A DNA stretch of 64,000 nt from Trinickia diaoshuihuensis. Its GTDB lineage: Bacteria; Pseudomonadota; Gammaproteobacteria; Burkholderiales; Burkholderiaceae. Location: positions 1 through 64,000 of the forward strand of contig NZ_QUBS01000017.1 in NCBI RefSeq assembly GCF_003390925.1, read 5' to 3'. This document shows, in pieces, positions 7,615 to 16,285 of the stretch; position 1 is the stretch's first letter; each line of letters begins with the position of its first letter. Position numbers and translations under genes: made by a program. The notes beneath the pieces are model-generated. The model did no database searches. It had not been told where the DNA came from and worked only from the letters and a program-made list of their open reading frames with translations.

Positions 7615-8889
7615 ATGAGCATGATCGATCTCGATCCTCCCGGCTTTCAGCCGCCTCGTCCCGTCGCGGACGACGCGGGTAGCCGCCGCACCGTCGTCTA
7701 CGGCGGCTACACCGTGTTCAGCGTGTTCCAGCCGGTGTTTTCGGTCTCGCATCGTCGAGCGATCGGCTATCACGCCTCGCTGCGCGCGCACGATGACGAG
7801 GGGCGGCAGGTTCCCTCGCGCGACGTCTTCGCACAAGCCGCGCGGCGCGGAGATCTGCTCGAGCTAGGCCGGCTCGCCGAATCGCTGCACTTGGGCAATT
7901 TCAGCGCGATCGACGGACACGATGAATGGCTGTTTCTGAGCCTGCACCCCGCGGCGCTCATGGATACGAGTTATGGCGACGCGCTGCTCGCGAACCTCAA
8001 GTCGTTGGGGTTGCCGCCGCAGCGCGTCGTGCTCGAGGTTCCCGAACAAGCCGGCGGCGAGACGGGACGCTTCGCGGAGATCGTCGACGGTCTGCGCAAA
8101 TCGGGGTTTTTGATCGCGCTCGGCGGCTTCGGCGCGAAACACTCGAACATCGATCGCGTCTGGCATCTGCATCCGGACATCGTTTCGCTCGACCGCGGCA
8201 TCCTCGCGCAAGCTAGCGAGCACTCACACTTCGAACGCGTCTTGCCTCAACTCGTCTCGCTGCTGCACGAATCGGGGCAGCTCGTGCTGATGGGGGGCCT
8301 AGCCACCGAGCGCGACGCGCTGATCGCACTCGAATGCAATGTGGATTTCGTGCAGGGCAGCTACTTCGCCGAGCCGAGCGCCGAACCGGCCGAACCGCAA
8401 GCCGCCGCGGGGCTCATCGATGCGTTGTCGGCGGCCTTGCGCAAGCGCGTCGCCGCCCGCGAGCGCACGCAGGCCGAGCGCCTGGAACCTTACGTGAAGT
8501 CGCTCGAGCAAGCCTGCGAGCGATTCGTGAGCGGCACGCCGGTGCTCGCCGCTTGCGATGCGCTGCTGGCGCTACCCGATACCGCGCGCTGCTTCGTGCT
8601 CGATGCCGAGGGCAGACAGATCGGCGACAACCTCGTGCCGAACGGCCGCGTGTCGCGCCGCGCCAAGCGTTTTCGCCCTCTGCTGCATTCGGAAGGCGCG
8701 AACTGGGCCCATCGTCCGTATTTCACGCAAGCCGTGCGAGCGCCCGGTCCCGTGCACGTGACGGCGCCGTATCTATCGCTGAACGAAGCGCACTTGTGCG
8801 TGACGGCATCGATCGCCGCGCAAACGGCTCTTGGACTGCAGGTGTTGTGCGTCGATATCGACTGGGAAGCGGCGTCGAGCCGCAGATGA
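7615..8889 (+). CDS. Degenerate EAL-domain protein with C-terminal sensor-like domain
   Basis: This 424-residue protein has an EAL fold over residues ~25-265 (FQPVFSV near the start, DFVQGSYFAEP near its end). The catalytic and metal motifs are mostly lost: the EAL triplet reads HAS, the metal-binding Asn is gone (FLSLHP), DDFG reads GGFG, K(I/V)D reads SLD, and EGVE reads GGLA. Only VLEVPE keeps its Glu. It is probably a c-di-GMP-binding or protein-binding adaptor, not a phosphodiesterase. The last ~125 residues (HRPYFTQAV, HVTAPYLSL) resemble a PAS/Cache-like sensor with no membrane segment. Start is ATG 7615 or 7621; neither has a strong Shine-Dalgarno. Confidence 0.8.
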   Translation: MSMIDLDPPGFQPPRPVADDAGSRRTVVYGGYTVFSVFQPVFSVSHRRAIGYHASLRAHDDEGRQVPSRDVFAQAARRGDLLELGRLAESLHLGNFSAIDGHDEWLFLSLHPAALMDTSYGDALLANLKSLGLPPQRVVLEVPEQAGGETGRFAEIVDGLRKSGFLIALGGFGAKHSNIDRVWHLHPDIVSLDRGILAQASEHSHFERVLPQLVSLLHESGQLVLMGGLATERDALIALECNVDFVQGSYFAEPSAEPAEPQAAAGLIDALSAALRKRVAARERTQAERLEPYVKSLEQACERFVSGTPVLAACDALLALPDTARCFVLDAEGRQIGDNLVPNGRVSRRAKRFRPLLHSEGANWAHRPYFTQAVRAPGPVHVTAPYLSLNEAHLCVTASIAAQTALGLQVLCVDIDWEAASSRR

Positions 8890-8986
8890 TACGAGCGGGA
8901 GATGGCCGATCGCGAAACACGCTTGCTAAAGCGCGCATCGGTGAAGCAAGGTCGGGGGTAGCGGGTAGTGGACGATAGAGCCGGGT

Positions 8987-10003
8987 TCAGGCCGCGCAAG
9001 CGGCCGTTACCGGCGAGCGGCCGGCGATTCGCATCAGCAATTGCGTGATCGCGCGCGAGCCGACGCGGCGGTTGAGCGCATCCAGTTCCGCCCCGCTCCT
9101 CAAGAGTATGAATTGCCCTCTCCAATCGCCCGACGGCCCGCGCGTCCATGCAAAGCGCACGAGGCCGACGACCTCGCACGCATGCATGAGCGCCAACCCG
9201 CCCCCCCAGTCCGACGGCAACGCATAGACTTCGACGGCAACGCCTTCGCTTTGCGCGACGGCACGTTCGGCCGCTGCGCGCGCCGCGCCCGCGTTTGCGC
9301 CCGAATGTGCCCCCGAGTTTGCCCCCCGGTACCCCGTGCTCGCGACAGCCTGCCCTGCCATCGGCCTTTGTGCGCTTTGGGCGAACAGCCGTAGCGCGCC
9401 GGCCGCATCGGCCGCGTGGATCGCATCGCGCAAACCCTCGAAGCTGCCCACGTGCGGCTGCGCCGCCTCGATACGAGCGCGCGAGCGTCCGTCCGCCGCC
9501 TGACGCTCGGCGTTCGTGAGACGCTGCCGCGCCCGATGCGCGAGTTGCCGGCAATGCGCGGCCGTCTTGCCGACGACCTCGGCGATTTGCGCATAGTCGA
9601 AATCGAATGCCTCGTGCAGCACGAACGCCGCGCGCTCGTCCGGCGAGAGCCGCTCGAGCAATAGCGCGACGGCTTCGGCGATCGACGCCGCCCGCATCGC
9701 TTCGTCTTCCGCGGACGGGACGAACTCGTCGAGCCACGGCTGGGTCACCCATTCGTTCGCGCGCGCCGTTTGCTCCGATTGCAAGCGCCGGATACGATCG
9801 ATCGCCAAACGGGTCGTCACCGTCGTCAGCCACGCGAGGGGCGTGCGCAACTCGTGCGCGGCAGCCGCGTGCCATTTGAGCCATGCGTCCTGCACGACGT
9901 CCTCGGCTTCCGCCCGGCTGCCGAGCATGCGATAAGCGATCGATATGAGCCGCGCACGGGCGGCCTCGAAACCCAATGTTTTCTCTATTTCTTCTTGCGT
10001 CAT
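8987..10003 (-). CDS. ECF sigma factor with C-terminal extension, ECF41/SigJ-like
   Basis: This 338-residue protein has sigma region 2 (residues ~10-80, RMLGSRAEAEDVVQDAWLKW), a linker with WVTQPWLDEF that recalls the WLPEPL signature of ECF41, and region 4 (about 110-160, LSPDERAAFVLHEAFDFDY). The C-terminal ~130 residues resemble a SnoaL-like domain interrupted by an Ala/Gly/Ser-rich stretch. In ECF41 proteins this domain replaces the anti-sigma factor. No carboxymuconolactone decarboxylase or oxidoreductase partner is adjacent. AGGAG precedes ATG 10003. The upstream extension of the frame is unsupported. Confidence 0.82.
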   Translation of the reverse strand: MTQEEIEKTLGFEAARARLISIAYRMLGSRAEAEDVVQDAWLKWHAAAAHELRTPLAWLTTVTTRLAIDRIRRLQSEQTARANEWVTQPWLDEFVPSAEDEAMRAASIAEAVALLLERLSPDERAAFVLHEAFDFDYAQIAEVVGKTAAHCRQLAHRARQRLTNAERQAADGRSRARIEAAQPHVGSFEGLRDAIHAADAAGALRLFAQSAQRPMAGQAVASTGYRGANSGAHSGANAGAARAAAERAVAQSEGVAVEVYALPSDWGGGLALMHACEVVGLVRFAWTRGPSGDWRGQFILLRSGAELDALNRRVGSRAITQLLMRIAGRSPVTAACAA

Positions 10004-10213
10004 TGAATTGGCTCCTAAAGTCGAGCTTTTGGCGCGCCGTGCGCCCTCGTCCTGTTGACGTTCGAGCATGCTCCGATGTGACGCGAGTGCGGACGTTTTT
10101 TTCCGTAGGCCGAGCGTCACATCGACCGCGGGCGGCGCGTCATGTCAGCAAAGACCGCTTGCGAAGCGTATCCTCGTTGGGCGGCCATCGTCGACTTCCA
10201 CCCGAGGAGCGCC

Positions 10214-10849
10214 ATGCTTTCCTATCCGTCGAACCAACTCGTGCCGACCGTCATCGAGCAGTCGGGCCGCGGCGAGCGCGCCTACGACATCTATTCCCGA
10301 CTGCTGCGCGAACGGATCGTCTTCCTCGTCGGCCCCGTCACCGACGACACGGCGAGCTTGATCGTCGCGCAAATGCTTTTTTTGGAATCGGAGAATCCCG
10401 ATAAGGATATTTTCTTTTACATCAATTCGCCGGGCGGCTCCGTATACGACGGTTTCGCCATCTACGACACGATGCAATTCATCAAGCCGCAAGTCTCGAC
10501 GCTATGCACGGGATTCGCGGCGAGCATGGGCTCGTTTCTGCTCGCGGCCGGCGCGAAAGGCAAGCGCTTCGCGCTGCCCAACGCCCGCATCATGATCCAT
10601 CAGCCCTCCGGCGGCAATCAAGGCACCGCGGCCGACATCGAGATTCAAGCCAAGGAGGTGCTGTTCTTGCGCGAACGGCTCAATCGGATATTGGCCGAGC
10701 GTACGGGCCAATCGATCGAGCAAATCGAGAAGGATACCGATCGCGACAATTTCATGTCGGCAACCGCGGCAAAAGAATACGGGCTCATCGACGACGTGCT
10801 GACCGATCGCGTGTCGCTCGCGGACTTCGCGCGGCGCGATACGTTGTGA
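10214..10849 (+). CDS. clpP: ATP-dependent Clp protease proteolytic subunit (stand-alone paralogue)
   Basis: This 211-residue serine protease subunit assembles into the ClpP barrel, which degrades proteins fed by ClpX or ClpA. The catalytic triad is intact: Ser104 (GFAASMGS), His129 (MIHQPSGG) and Asp178 (EKDTDRDNF). It begins at ATG 10214 after GAGGAG; the frame extends further upstream without family similarity. There is no tig or clpX alongside, unlike the standard locus, so this is probably a second ClpP. It is divergent from the ECF sigma gene at 10003, about 210 bp away, which may control it. Confidence 0.92.
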   Translation: MLSYPSNQLVPTVIEQSGRGERAYDIYSRLLRERIVFLVGPVTDDTASLIVAQMLFLESENPDKDIFFYINSPGGSVYDGFAIYDTMQFIKPQVSTLCTGFAASMGSFLLAAGAKGKRFALPNARIMIHQPSGGNQGTAADIEIQAKEVLFLRERLNRILAERTGQSIEQIEKDTDRDNFMSATAAKEYGLIDDVLTDRVSLADFARRDTL

Positions 10850-10919
10850 TCACTTCGCCGGGCACGGCTACCCAAATGAACTTAATGGCCCAGCGTTGAA
10901 GCGAGCGCGTAAGAAGTGA

Positions 10920-10955
10920 CCGCGAACGACCGGAAAGGGGCGGTTATTTTCGCGG
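10920..10955. terminator. Imperfect hairpin downstream of clpP
   Basis: CCGCGAA (10920-10926) pairs with TTCGCGG (10949-10955), and the stem can extend inward to CGACCG/CGGTTATT with a small bulge. It marks the end of the clpP unit. Nothing else convincing lies in 10850-11069, where base composition starts to fall. Confidence 0.4.
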
Positions 10956-11069
10956 CCATTGTCATCATGAAAAATCGAGCTACTATCGGCCAGACACCTC
11001 GCGATGAAACACAGGTGGACGCGAATCCACTGACCGACATTCATGACCGTTTACCAGACAGAACCGGCA

Positions 11070-11765
11070 TTATAGTTCGCCACGCTCCAGTGCTGCGCGC
11101 ACGTCGCATGCAAGTCGCAAAGCATGACTCTGCTGCTCCGGACTGTCCGGCATGATGAATTTCAGCAACAACTGAAAGGTTGTGGAGGGGTTCGCTTTCG
11201 GGGGACTGTTCCCCTCTTCCCAACGGCTGCGCAATCCCGCATTCGCCCGATCTATCGCGTCATCAACGTTCTGCTGACAAAGAGTCCACTTAAATTCCGG
11301 CTGCTTCTCGTGATGATATCCCGGCATAACGCGTCGCAGCTCTCTCTGAGCAGCATGCCTGCTCAGTGGCGCATTACTATTTCGAAAATGCAACAGCCCC
11401 CATACTTCTATGCACGGATCCGAAAGCGAAACCGGGATACCGCCCCTCCTGGCACGGTCCAAGGCTCGCTCAAGGTCCTGATGCTCGTCGACATCGAACA
11501 CCGCCCAGACAATCGTGTCTGAGTCAGACGAAGTGTCATGGTCAATGCAAGCTTTCACAATCGTGTCGGGCGTCCCTGCACCGCGCTTTATACCCACGAG
11601 TGTAATCGGAGATCGCTTCGCAACGGAGGCATAATACGCTTCTATATATCTTGGCTCCGTAATCTCGCCTTCGCAATAAACAACCAGACCTTGCTTCCTT
11701 ACTCTCTTGGCGGGCTTGCGCTCTAACGACGCACTACTCCGCAATGAATTCAACTTTCGCGGCAT
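11070..11765 (-). CDS. RloB-like Toprim-family protein
   Basis: This 231-residue protein matches the RloB pattern. It has a Toprim-like CEGEITEPRY (Glu32/Glu34), FDVDEH with Asp91 and Asp93, and the family signature SDPCIEVWGLLHF (115-127). The acidic residues suggest a metal-dependent nuclease or phosphoryl-transfer active site. RloB proteins pair with AAA ATPases in restriction-linked and abortive-infection loci. Here the ATG at 11765 overlaps the end of the ATPase gene by 16 bp, so the two are translationally coupled. The gene sits in DNA clearly richer in A+T than its surroundings, a sign of transfer. The biochemical activity is inferred. Confidence 0.75.
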   Translation of the reverse strand: MPRKLNSLRSSASLERKPAKRVRKQGLVVYCEGEITEPRYIEAYYASVAKRSPITLVGIKRGAGTPDTIVKACIDHDTSSDSDTIVWAVFDVDEHQDLERALDRARRGGIPVSLSDPCIEVWGLLHFRNSNAPLSRHAAQRELRRVMPGYHHEKQPEFKWTLCQQNVDDAIDRANAGLRSRWEEGNSPPKANPSTTFQLLLKFIMPDSPEQQSHALRLACDVRAALERGEL

Positions 11766-13060
11766 TCTTTTATCAGCGACAAATCGCGACCAAAAAACGG
11801 GATGGCCCCATAACGCCCCTCGAGGTAGCCTTTTTCAATGTTTTCTTTTGCACGAGCACTAAAATCAGTTAACGGATAAACAGACGTTTCACCAGCGTCG
11901 TTTTTCTCAGCGAACCAGACCTCATCGCGTCTGAGCAGGTCACGGGACAGCAAATTGGTATCGTGTGTCGAAAAAATTAATTGAGCTCGCATAGGGTTCG
12001 AAGTCGAGCTTGTAAAAAGCTTGATTATTTTCTCCGAAAGCTTTGTGTGAAGATTGGTCGCAATTTCATCCACAACAAGCACACCACCAACTGCAAGCGC
12101 AATCATCATAGGGCCCAACAAACTGGCCAAATATCGAGTACCCATGCTTTCATCAGAGTATGGAATCTCGTACTTCTTGCCATCCACACCCAAATGAGTA
12201 AACGTCAACCGATATTCTTCGTCAGGATTTGCATCGGGTGGCACAACGGTATTGAAATTCGTCTTCATAAACTCCGCCAAACGCCGAAACACCTCCTTTC
12301 GAGACTCAGAAGACTCCTCTTTGGTCACTGAATAATCTGTGATACCCGCATCAATATTAGATAGAAATTGAACAATTTCATCGCGACAATGATGATCTTT
12401 CAATTGTTGAGCGAGTGCGGTCTCAGGCATGGGCCCATTACTCAACCGAACCGCGAGCACCTTGTATGACAGAGCGAGCCATACCGGCAGCATCATCGAA
12501 TGATTAATTGACTCGGCGTGCGCAAGCAGAAGCGTATTGCTTCGCTCTGCAATACTTCTTAACGTGCGATCGATGGGCTTGAACGATGGTCCAAAATAAA
12601 CATGTGGCTCGTCGCCAGTGAAATCCCGCTCAAACAATGTGTTGCGCGCGCCCTTCGGAAACGAATACAACCATTCTTGGACGATTCCGGTGGCGTTGTG
12701 AGCGTAGCCGTAGGTGTAGCGAGTACCGTTTACCGCAACGTCTGCTTCATAGATTGATGGTTCAAGATGCGACTCATCGTCCAGCGCGAAAGGGCGGAAA
12801 CCGATCGTCTTCGTTAAGTCCCCTGCTAACCCTTCGATCCCGGCAGAGAAAGCTACAAGCGCGTCGAGGATGTTCGTCTTGCCGGCTGCATTCGCCCCAT
12901 AGAGCACCAGGACCGGAAGTACCTCCAATGAAGGGTTGCGAGTCAGTACGTTGTCGCTGGTGTGCGACAACTCCTCCTTCAGTTGTGTGGACGCAATCCA
13001 GGATATCTCCTGGAGGTCCTTGATCGACGCGTGGTTCTTGGCGCTGAAGCGTAAAAGCAT
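11750..13060 (-). CDS. AAA ATPase of the RloA/AbiLi-like class
   Basis: This 436-residue protein begins MLLRFSAKNHASIKDLQEI, the typical start of AAA_15/AAA_21 ATPases paired with RloB. Walker A is GANAAGKT (55-62). Walker B is VLVVDEIA (about 327-334, Glu near 332). A switch histidine appears in IFSTHDTNLLS (near 365). Structurally these belong with ABC-type overcoming-lysogeny-defect and SMC-like ATPases that gate an effector. The partner effector is the overlapping RloB-like gene. No Shine-Dalgarno of note precedes the ATG at 13060. The promoter candidate at 13084-13113 fits. A phage- or plasmid-defence role is inferred from family and context. Confidence 0.78.
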   Translation of the reverse strand: MLLRFSAKNHASIKDLQEISWIASTQLKEELSHTSDNVLTRNPSLEVLPVLVLYGANAAGKTNILDALVAFSAGIEGLAGDLTKTIGFRPFALDDESHLEPSIYEADVAVNGTRYTYGYAHNATGIVQEWLYSFPKGARNTLFERDFTGDEPHVYFGPSFKPIDRTLRSIAERSNTLLLAHAESINHSMMLPVWLALSYKVLAVRLSNGPMPETALAQQLKDHHCRDEIVQFLSNIDAGITDYSVTKEESSESRKEVFRRLAEFMKTNFNTVVPPDANPDEEYRLTFTHLGVDGKKYEIPYSDESMGTRYLASLLGPMMIALAVGGVLVVDEIATNLHTKLSEKIIKLFTSSTSNPMRAQLIFSTHDTNLLSRDLLRRDEVWFAEKNDAGETSVYPLTDFSARAKENIEKGYLEGRYGAIPFFGRDLSLIKECRES

Positions 13061-13588
13061 GTTGTTAGCCCAGTGTTTTGTCGATTTTCGAACGTTTTGC
13101 TCAAAAAAGTCAACGACTTTGCCCTCAGAATCATCCGAGTCTCCTTGCCGGTGAGGTCAGCGTGCGTCTCACTCGCGCTGGATAGCCCACCAGTAATGAC
13201 TCGCTCGGTTGATGTTTTGGATAGACTCTCGCGCTCAATATCGAGACGGCGGAAGCGACGATCGGCCACGGATTCCACTGGAAACGATCGTTATGATGCG
13301 TACGCCTGAGGTTGAGCCGACCGTGGCTCGGATCCAACCAATGGACGCGAACAATCGCTAGGTTGGGGACTTGGCGATGAGTCAGGCGTACGCCTGGTCA
13401 ACTTGAGCCATCTGAGCAGCCTCAATGGCATGGGTCACAGTTCGAAAACGACTTTCAGCCACTCTCCGATTGAGTAGCCGCGCGCCGGGATCAAACATTG
13501 ATTTGCCCGCCCGCGTATGCATACGGCGCTGAATTTGTTTGGAAAATCCAGAATGCATCCGGCAAAACCCTCGAGGTTTCCATCATTG
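13061..13588. other. Long non-coding or decayed stretch upstream of the ATPase gene
   Basis: No convincing gene was found. Short frames exist on both strands, including a 38-codon minus-strand frame at 13382-13498 (starting MFDPGARLLNRR) that I do not recognise. Near-identical GCGTACGCCTG blocks occur at 13297 and 13386, each followed by a TTGAGCC. The second forms a perfect 14-bp palindrome, CAGGCGTACGCCTG, at 13383-13396. The stretch may hold remnants of the element that delivered the ATPase/RloB pair. Confidence 0.4.
13084..13113 (-). promoter_or_regulatory. Promoter candidate for the ATPase/RloB pair
   Basis: Reading leftwards, TTGACT (13113-13108), an 18-bp spacer and GAAAAT (13089-13084) lie 24 bp ahead of the ATPase ATG. 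The -35 box is good and the -10 box is a four-of-six match. Confidence 0.4.
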
Positions 13589-13625
13589 AAAAAGGCCCTC
13601 TGTCTCTCGATCAGAAGGCCTTTTT
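13589..13625. terminator. Bidirectional rho-independent terminator at the end of sodB
   Basis: AAAAAGGCC (13589-13597) and GGCCTTTTT (13617-13625) form a stem with A/T tracts on both sides, so it can stop transcription leaving sodB leftwards and anything arriving from the left. Confidence 0.8.
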
Positions 13626-13669
13626 TGGATGACAGACGCGGTTCGGATGCCTCGCGCCCTTCTCCTCGC

Positions 13670-14248
13670 TTACGCGAAATTCTTCGCGGCGAAGTCCCAG
13701 TTCACGAGGTTCCAGTACGCCTCGACGAACTTCGGACGCGCATTGCGATAGTCGATGTAGTACGCATGTTCCCACACGTCGATCGTCAACAGGGCCTTGG
13801 CATCGGTCGTCAGCGGCGTTGCGGCGTTGCTCGTCGAGACGATATCGAGCGAACCGTCGGCCTTCTTCACGAGCCACGTCCAGCCCGAACCGAAGTTGCC
13901 CACGGCAGCCTTCGAGAACGCTTCCTTGAACGCATCGAAGGAACCCCACTTCGCATTGATGGCGTCGGCCAGCGCACCGCTCGGAGCGCCGCCGCCTTGC
14001 GGCTTCAGGCTATTCCAGAAGAACGTGTGATTCCAGATTTGAGCGGAGTTGTTGAAGATACCGCCCGACGACTTCTTGATGATTTCTTCGAGCGACAGGT
14101 TCTCGAACTCGGTGCCCTTGATCAGATTGTTCAGATTCGTCACGTAGGCTTGGTGGTGCTTGCCATAGTGAAACTCGAGCGTTTCTTCCGACATGTGCGG
14201 AGCGAGTGCGTTCTTCGCGTACGGCAGCGGCGGGAGCGTATGTTCCAT
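13670..14248 (-). CDS. sodB: Iron superoxide dismutase
   Basis: This 192-residue cytoplasmic enzyme dismutates superoxide to hydrogen peroxide and oxygen. All four metal ligands are visible: His27 (FHYGKHH), His74 (WNHTFFW), Asp157 and His161 (DVWEHAYY). Features such as the [12 protein letters not shown] segment point to the iron form. Length is standard. AGGAA precedes the ATG at 14248. A strong promoter lies 57 bp upstream and the bidirectional terminator follows. In Burkholderiaceae sodB is commonly next to xseA, as here. Confidence 0.96.
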   Translation of the reverse strand: MEHTLPPLPYAKNALAPHMSEETLEFHYGKHHQAYVTNLNNLIKGTEFENLSLEEIIKKSSGGIFNNSAQIWNHTFFWNSLKPQGGGAPSGALADAINAKWGSFDAFKEAFSKAAVGNFGSGWTWLVKKADGSLDIVSTSNAATPLTTDAKALLTIDVWEHAYYIDYRNARPKFVEAYWNLVNWDFAAKNFA

Positions 14249-14304
14249 GGTGCTGTTCCTTGTGTGTTATGGGGAAGTAGGCGGCTAACGCTTTGGAGCA
14301 CTGG

Positions 14305-14333
14305 ATTGTAGGCGAGTTGGAATAACCCCGCAA
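14305..14333 (-). promoter_or_regulatory. sodB promoter
   Basis: Reading leftwards, TTGCGG (14333-14328), a 17-bp spacer and TACAAT (14310-14305) give a good sigma-70 promoter 57 bp ahead of the sodB start. Confidence 0.65.
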
Positions 14334-14472
14334 ACGCGCGGCCTTTATGGGCAGCATTGACCGTCAGCCGCCGTAATCAGCGTAAAAAATGCTCTCGCAA
14401 TACGCATTTCGTCGCATGGATGGATGCAAATGACCGACGATGGCGCCGCAATGGCCGCAATCGCGGAAAGCG

Positions 14473-15876
14473 TCAAAAGCCGTCGGTCAGCCGCGCCTGC
14501 ACGTCCTTGAGCGTCACATCGACCGAACCGTCGGCGACATGAACCGTCAGGCGCTTGTCCCGCTTCAGCGCCGACGGCGATCGCACGGCGCGCCCCGTTT
14601 GCGTGTCGATCAGCGCGGCGTAGCCGCGTTCGAGCGTGCGCTGCGGGCTCAGTACCTCCAGCCGGCCCTCGAGCGTCGCCACCTGGGCCGAACGTCGCTC
14701 CCGCTGCCGCTCGATACCGGCGGAAAGCCGCCGCGATAGCCCCCCGAGCGCCGCGCGCGGCGCGGCAAGATCGGGCCGCCAGCGCTGCCAGGAAAGCCGC
14801 ACGATCGCGAAGCGGGCCTGCGCGTCGCGCAGCGGACGTCCGCCCGCCGAGGCGAGACGCGCCTGCAATTGCCCAAGATGGGTTCGCTGGCGGCGCAACC
14901 GCTCGGCGGGACTCACGAGCCTGCGCGCCAGCCAGTCGAGCTGCTGCGCGCGCCGCTCCATCAGCCGCCCGAACCCGCGCGCGAGCGCGGCCGTGCGGTG
15001 GTCCAATTCGCGCAGCAACATCGTGCGTTGCGGGCTCACGAGTTCCGCGGCGCCCGTCGGCGTGGGGGCGCGGACGTCAGCCGCGAAATCGGCGATCGTG
15101 AAGTCGGTCTCGTGTCCGACGCCGCTCACGATCGGCAACTCGCTCGCCGCGATCGCCCGCGCAAGCCGCTCCTCGTTGAACGACCAGAGATCCTCGATCG
15201 AGCCGCCGCCGCGGCAAACGATCAGCACGTCGACCTCGCGCCGCGCATTCGCCGTCTCCACCATGGCGGCGAGCTTCTCGCTGGCACCGGCGCCTTGCAC
15301 GGGCGCCGGATAGACGATGACGGCAACGTGCGGTGCGCGGCGCGCGAGCGTCGTGAGCACGTCGCGCAACGCCGCCGCCTGGAGCGAGGTCACGATGCCG
15401 ATCGCACGCGGATGCGTGGGCAAAACGCGCTTGCGCTCCGCGGCGAACAAGCCCTCCGCCTCGAGTTGCGCCCTCAGCTTGAGGAATTGCTCGTAGAGCC
15501 GCCCCATGCCCGTGCGGCGCACGGCCTCGACGTTCAGTTGCAACTCGCCGCGCGGCTCGTACATCGTCACGAGCGCGCGCACCTCGATCTTGTCGCCTTC
15601 GCGGGGCGTGAATTCCGCGTACTGCGCGCGGCCTCGAAACATCACGCAGCGCATTTGCGCGCCGGCATCCTTGATCGAAAAATACCAATGACCGCTGGCG
15701 GCACGCGTGAAGTTCGATACTTCTCCCGCTACCCAAACGAGCGGAAACGAGCGCTCGAGCATCGTGCCGATCGCGCGGTTGAGGACCGATACAGGCACGG
15801 CCATGTCGGCCTCGAAGGCTGCGGCGGGTAGCGGCGCCGCGGCGCCGCCGGGGGGAAATGGAGGGCGAGATTGCAT
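14473..15876 (-). CDS. xseA: Exodeoxyribonuclease VII large subunit
   Basis: This 467-residue subunit works with XseB to degrade single-stranded DNA to oligonucleotides. It has an N-terminal OB fold (about 25-125, [11 protein letters not shown]), the catalytic core with the conserved [11 protein letters not shown] and [21 protein letters not shown] region (about 225-280; signatures of the family), and a coiled-coil Arg-rich C-terminal region. The frame runs 50 codons further upstream, but family similarity starts near [11 protein letters not shown], so ATG 15876 is used. It may read towards sodB, from which it is separated by 224 bp containing the sodB promoter. Confidence 0.95.
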   Translation of the reverse strand: MQSRPPFPPGGAAAPLPAAAFEADMAVPVSVLNRAIGTMLERSFPLVWVAGEVSNFTRAASGHWYFSIKDAGAQMRCVMFRGRAQYAEFTPREGDKIEVRALVTMYEPRGELQLNVEAVRRTGMGRLYEQFLKLRAQLEAEGLFAAERKRVLPTHPRAIGIVTSLQAAALRDVLTTLARRAPHVAVIVYPAPVQGAGASEKLAAMVETANARREVDVLIVCRGGGSIEDLWSFNEERLARAIAASELPIVSGVGHETDFTIADFAADVRAPTPTGAAELVSPQRTMLLRELDHRTAALARGFGRLMERRAQQLDWLARRLVSPAERLRRQRTHLGQLQARLASAGGRPLRDAQARFAIVRLSWQRWRPDLAAPRAALGGLSRRLSAGIERQRERRSAQVATLEGRLEVLSPQRTLERGYAALIDTQTGRAVRSPSALKRDKRLTVHVADGSVDVTLKDVQARLTDGF

Positions 15877-16285
15877 GCAAAACCTTTTTGGACCGGTCGG
15901 GACAATAGACCGCCGCGCGGCGCGCGTCCAGCCCTCCGTCATCGCATGCAAGGTTTCCCACATAGCGAAGCGCCATCGACGATGGCCGAGAACGCCGAAT
16001 AAAATCCGCGCAACGCACGCAGTCATGTTTTAACACATTGATTTTTATAGAATATTTTTAAGCATATCATTGGACTTGGCCGATAAGAAGTCCGATTTAT
16101 CGGCCTTCCGGCTCGCGGGGGTGGAAGTTTTTCACAGAGTTATCCACAGCCGAGCCCGGACGGCGGATATCGCTGCCGAGCGAGAGCCGGCCGCAACGCG
16201 CGCTTGCGGCGTGCTTGCGCCGCGCGCTACAGTGCCGAGTTCCGCTCGCTAAACTTCCGACAATCTGACGCCCCTCGCCCGCCGA
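15877..16285. other. Divergent intergenic region between xseA and lpxK with a stem-loop
   Basis: The region holds an AT-rich block (16030-16072), a perfect 9-bp inverted repeat GGCCGATAA (16078-16086) / TTATCGGCC (16097-16105), and a sequence matching a DnaA box, TTATCCACA (16140-16148). No gene is seen. The open frame ahead of xseA continues through part of it but lacks family similarity. Confidence 0.5.

Noticed and set aside
8490..9884. A 464-codon minus-strand open frame across the sigma factor and EAL genes
   Set aside because: It is out of frame with the sigma factor gene, is Arg/Ala-rich without domains, and overlaps the 3' half of a clear EAL gene.
10916..11155. A 79-codon plus-strand frame after clpP
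   Set aside because: It overlaps the 3' end of the RloB-like gene on the other strand, lacks a ribosome site and has no similarity I recognise.
12979..13278. A 99-codon minus-strand frame across the ATPase start
   Set aside because: It overlaps the start of the ATPase in another frame and shows no domain; the ATPase N-terminus is typical.
15877..16026. N-terminal extension of xseA
   Set aside because: No family similarity in the extra 50 codons; an internal ATG fits the usual protein start.
16140..16148. Origin of replication at the DnaA-box match
   Set aside because: Only one box is seen, with no dnaA, gyrB or cluster of boxes nearby.
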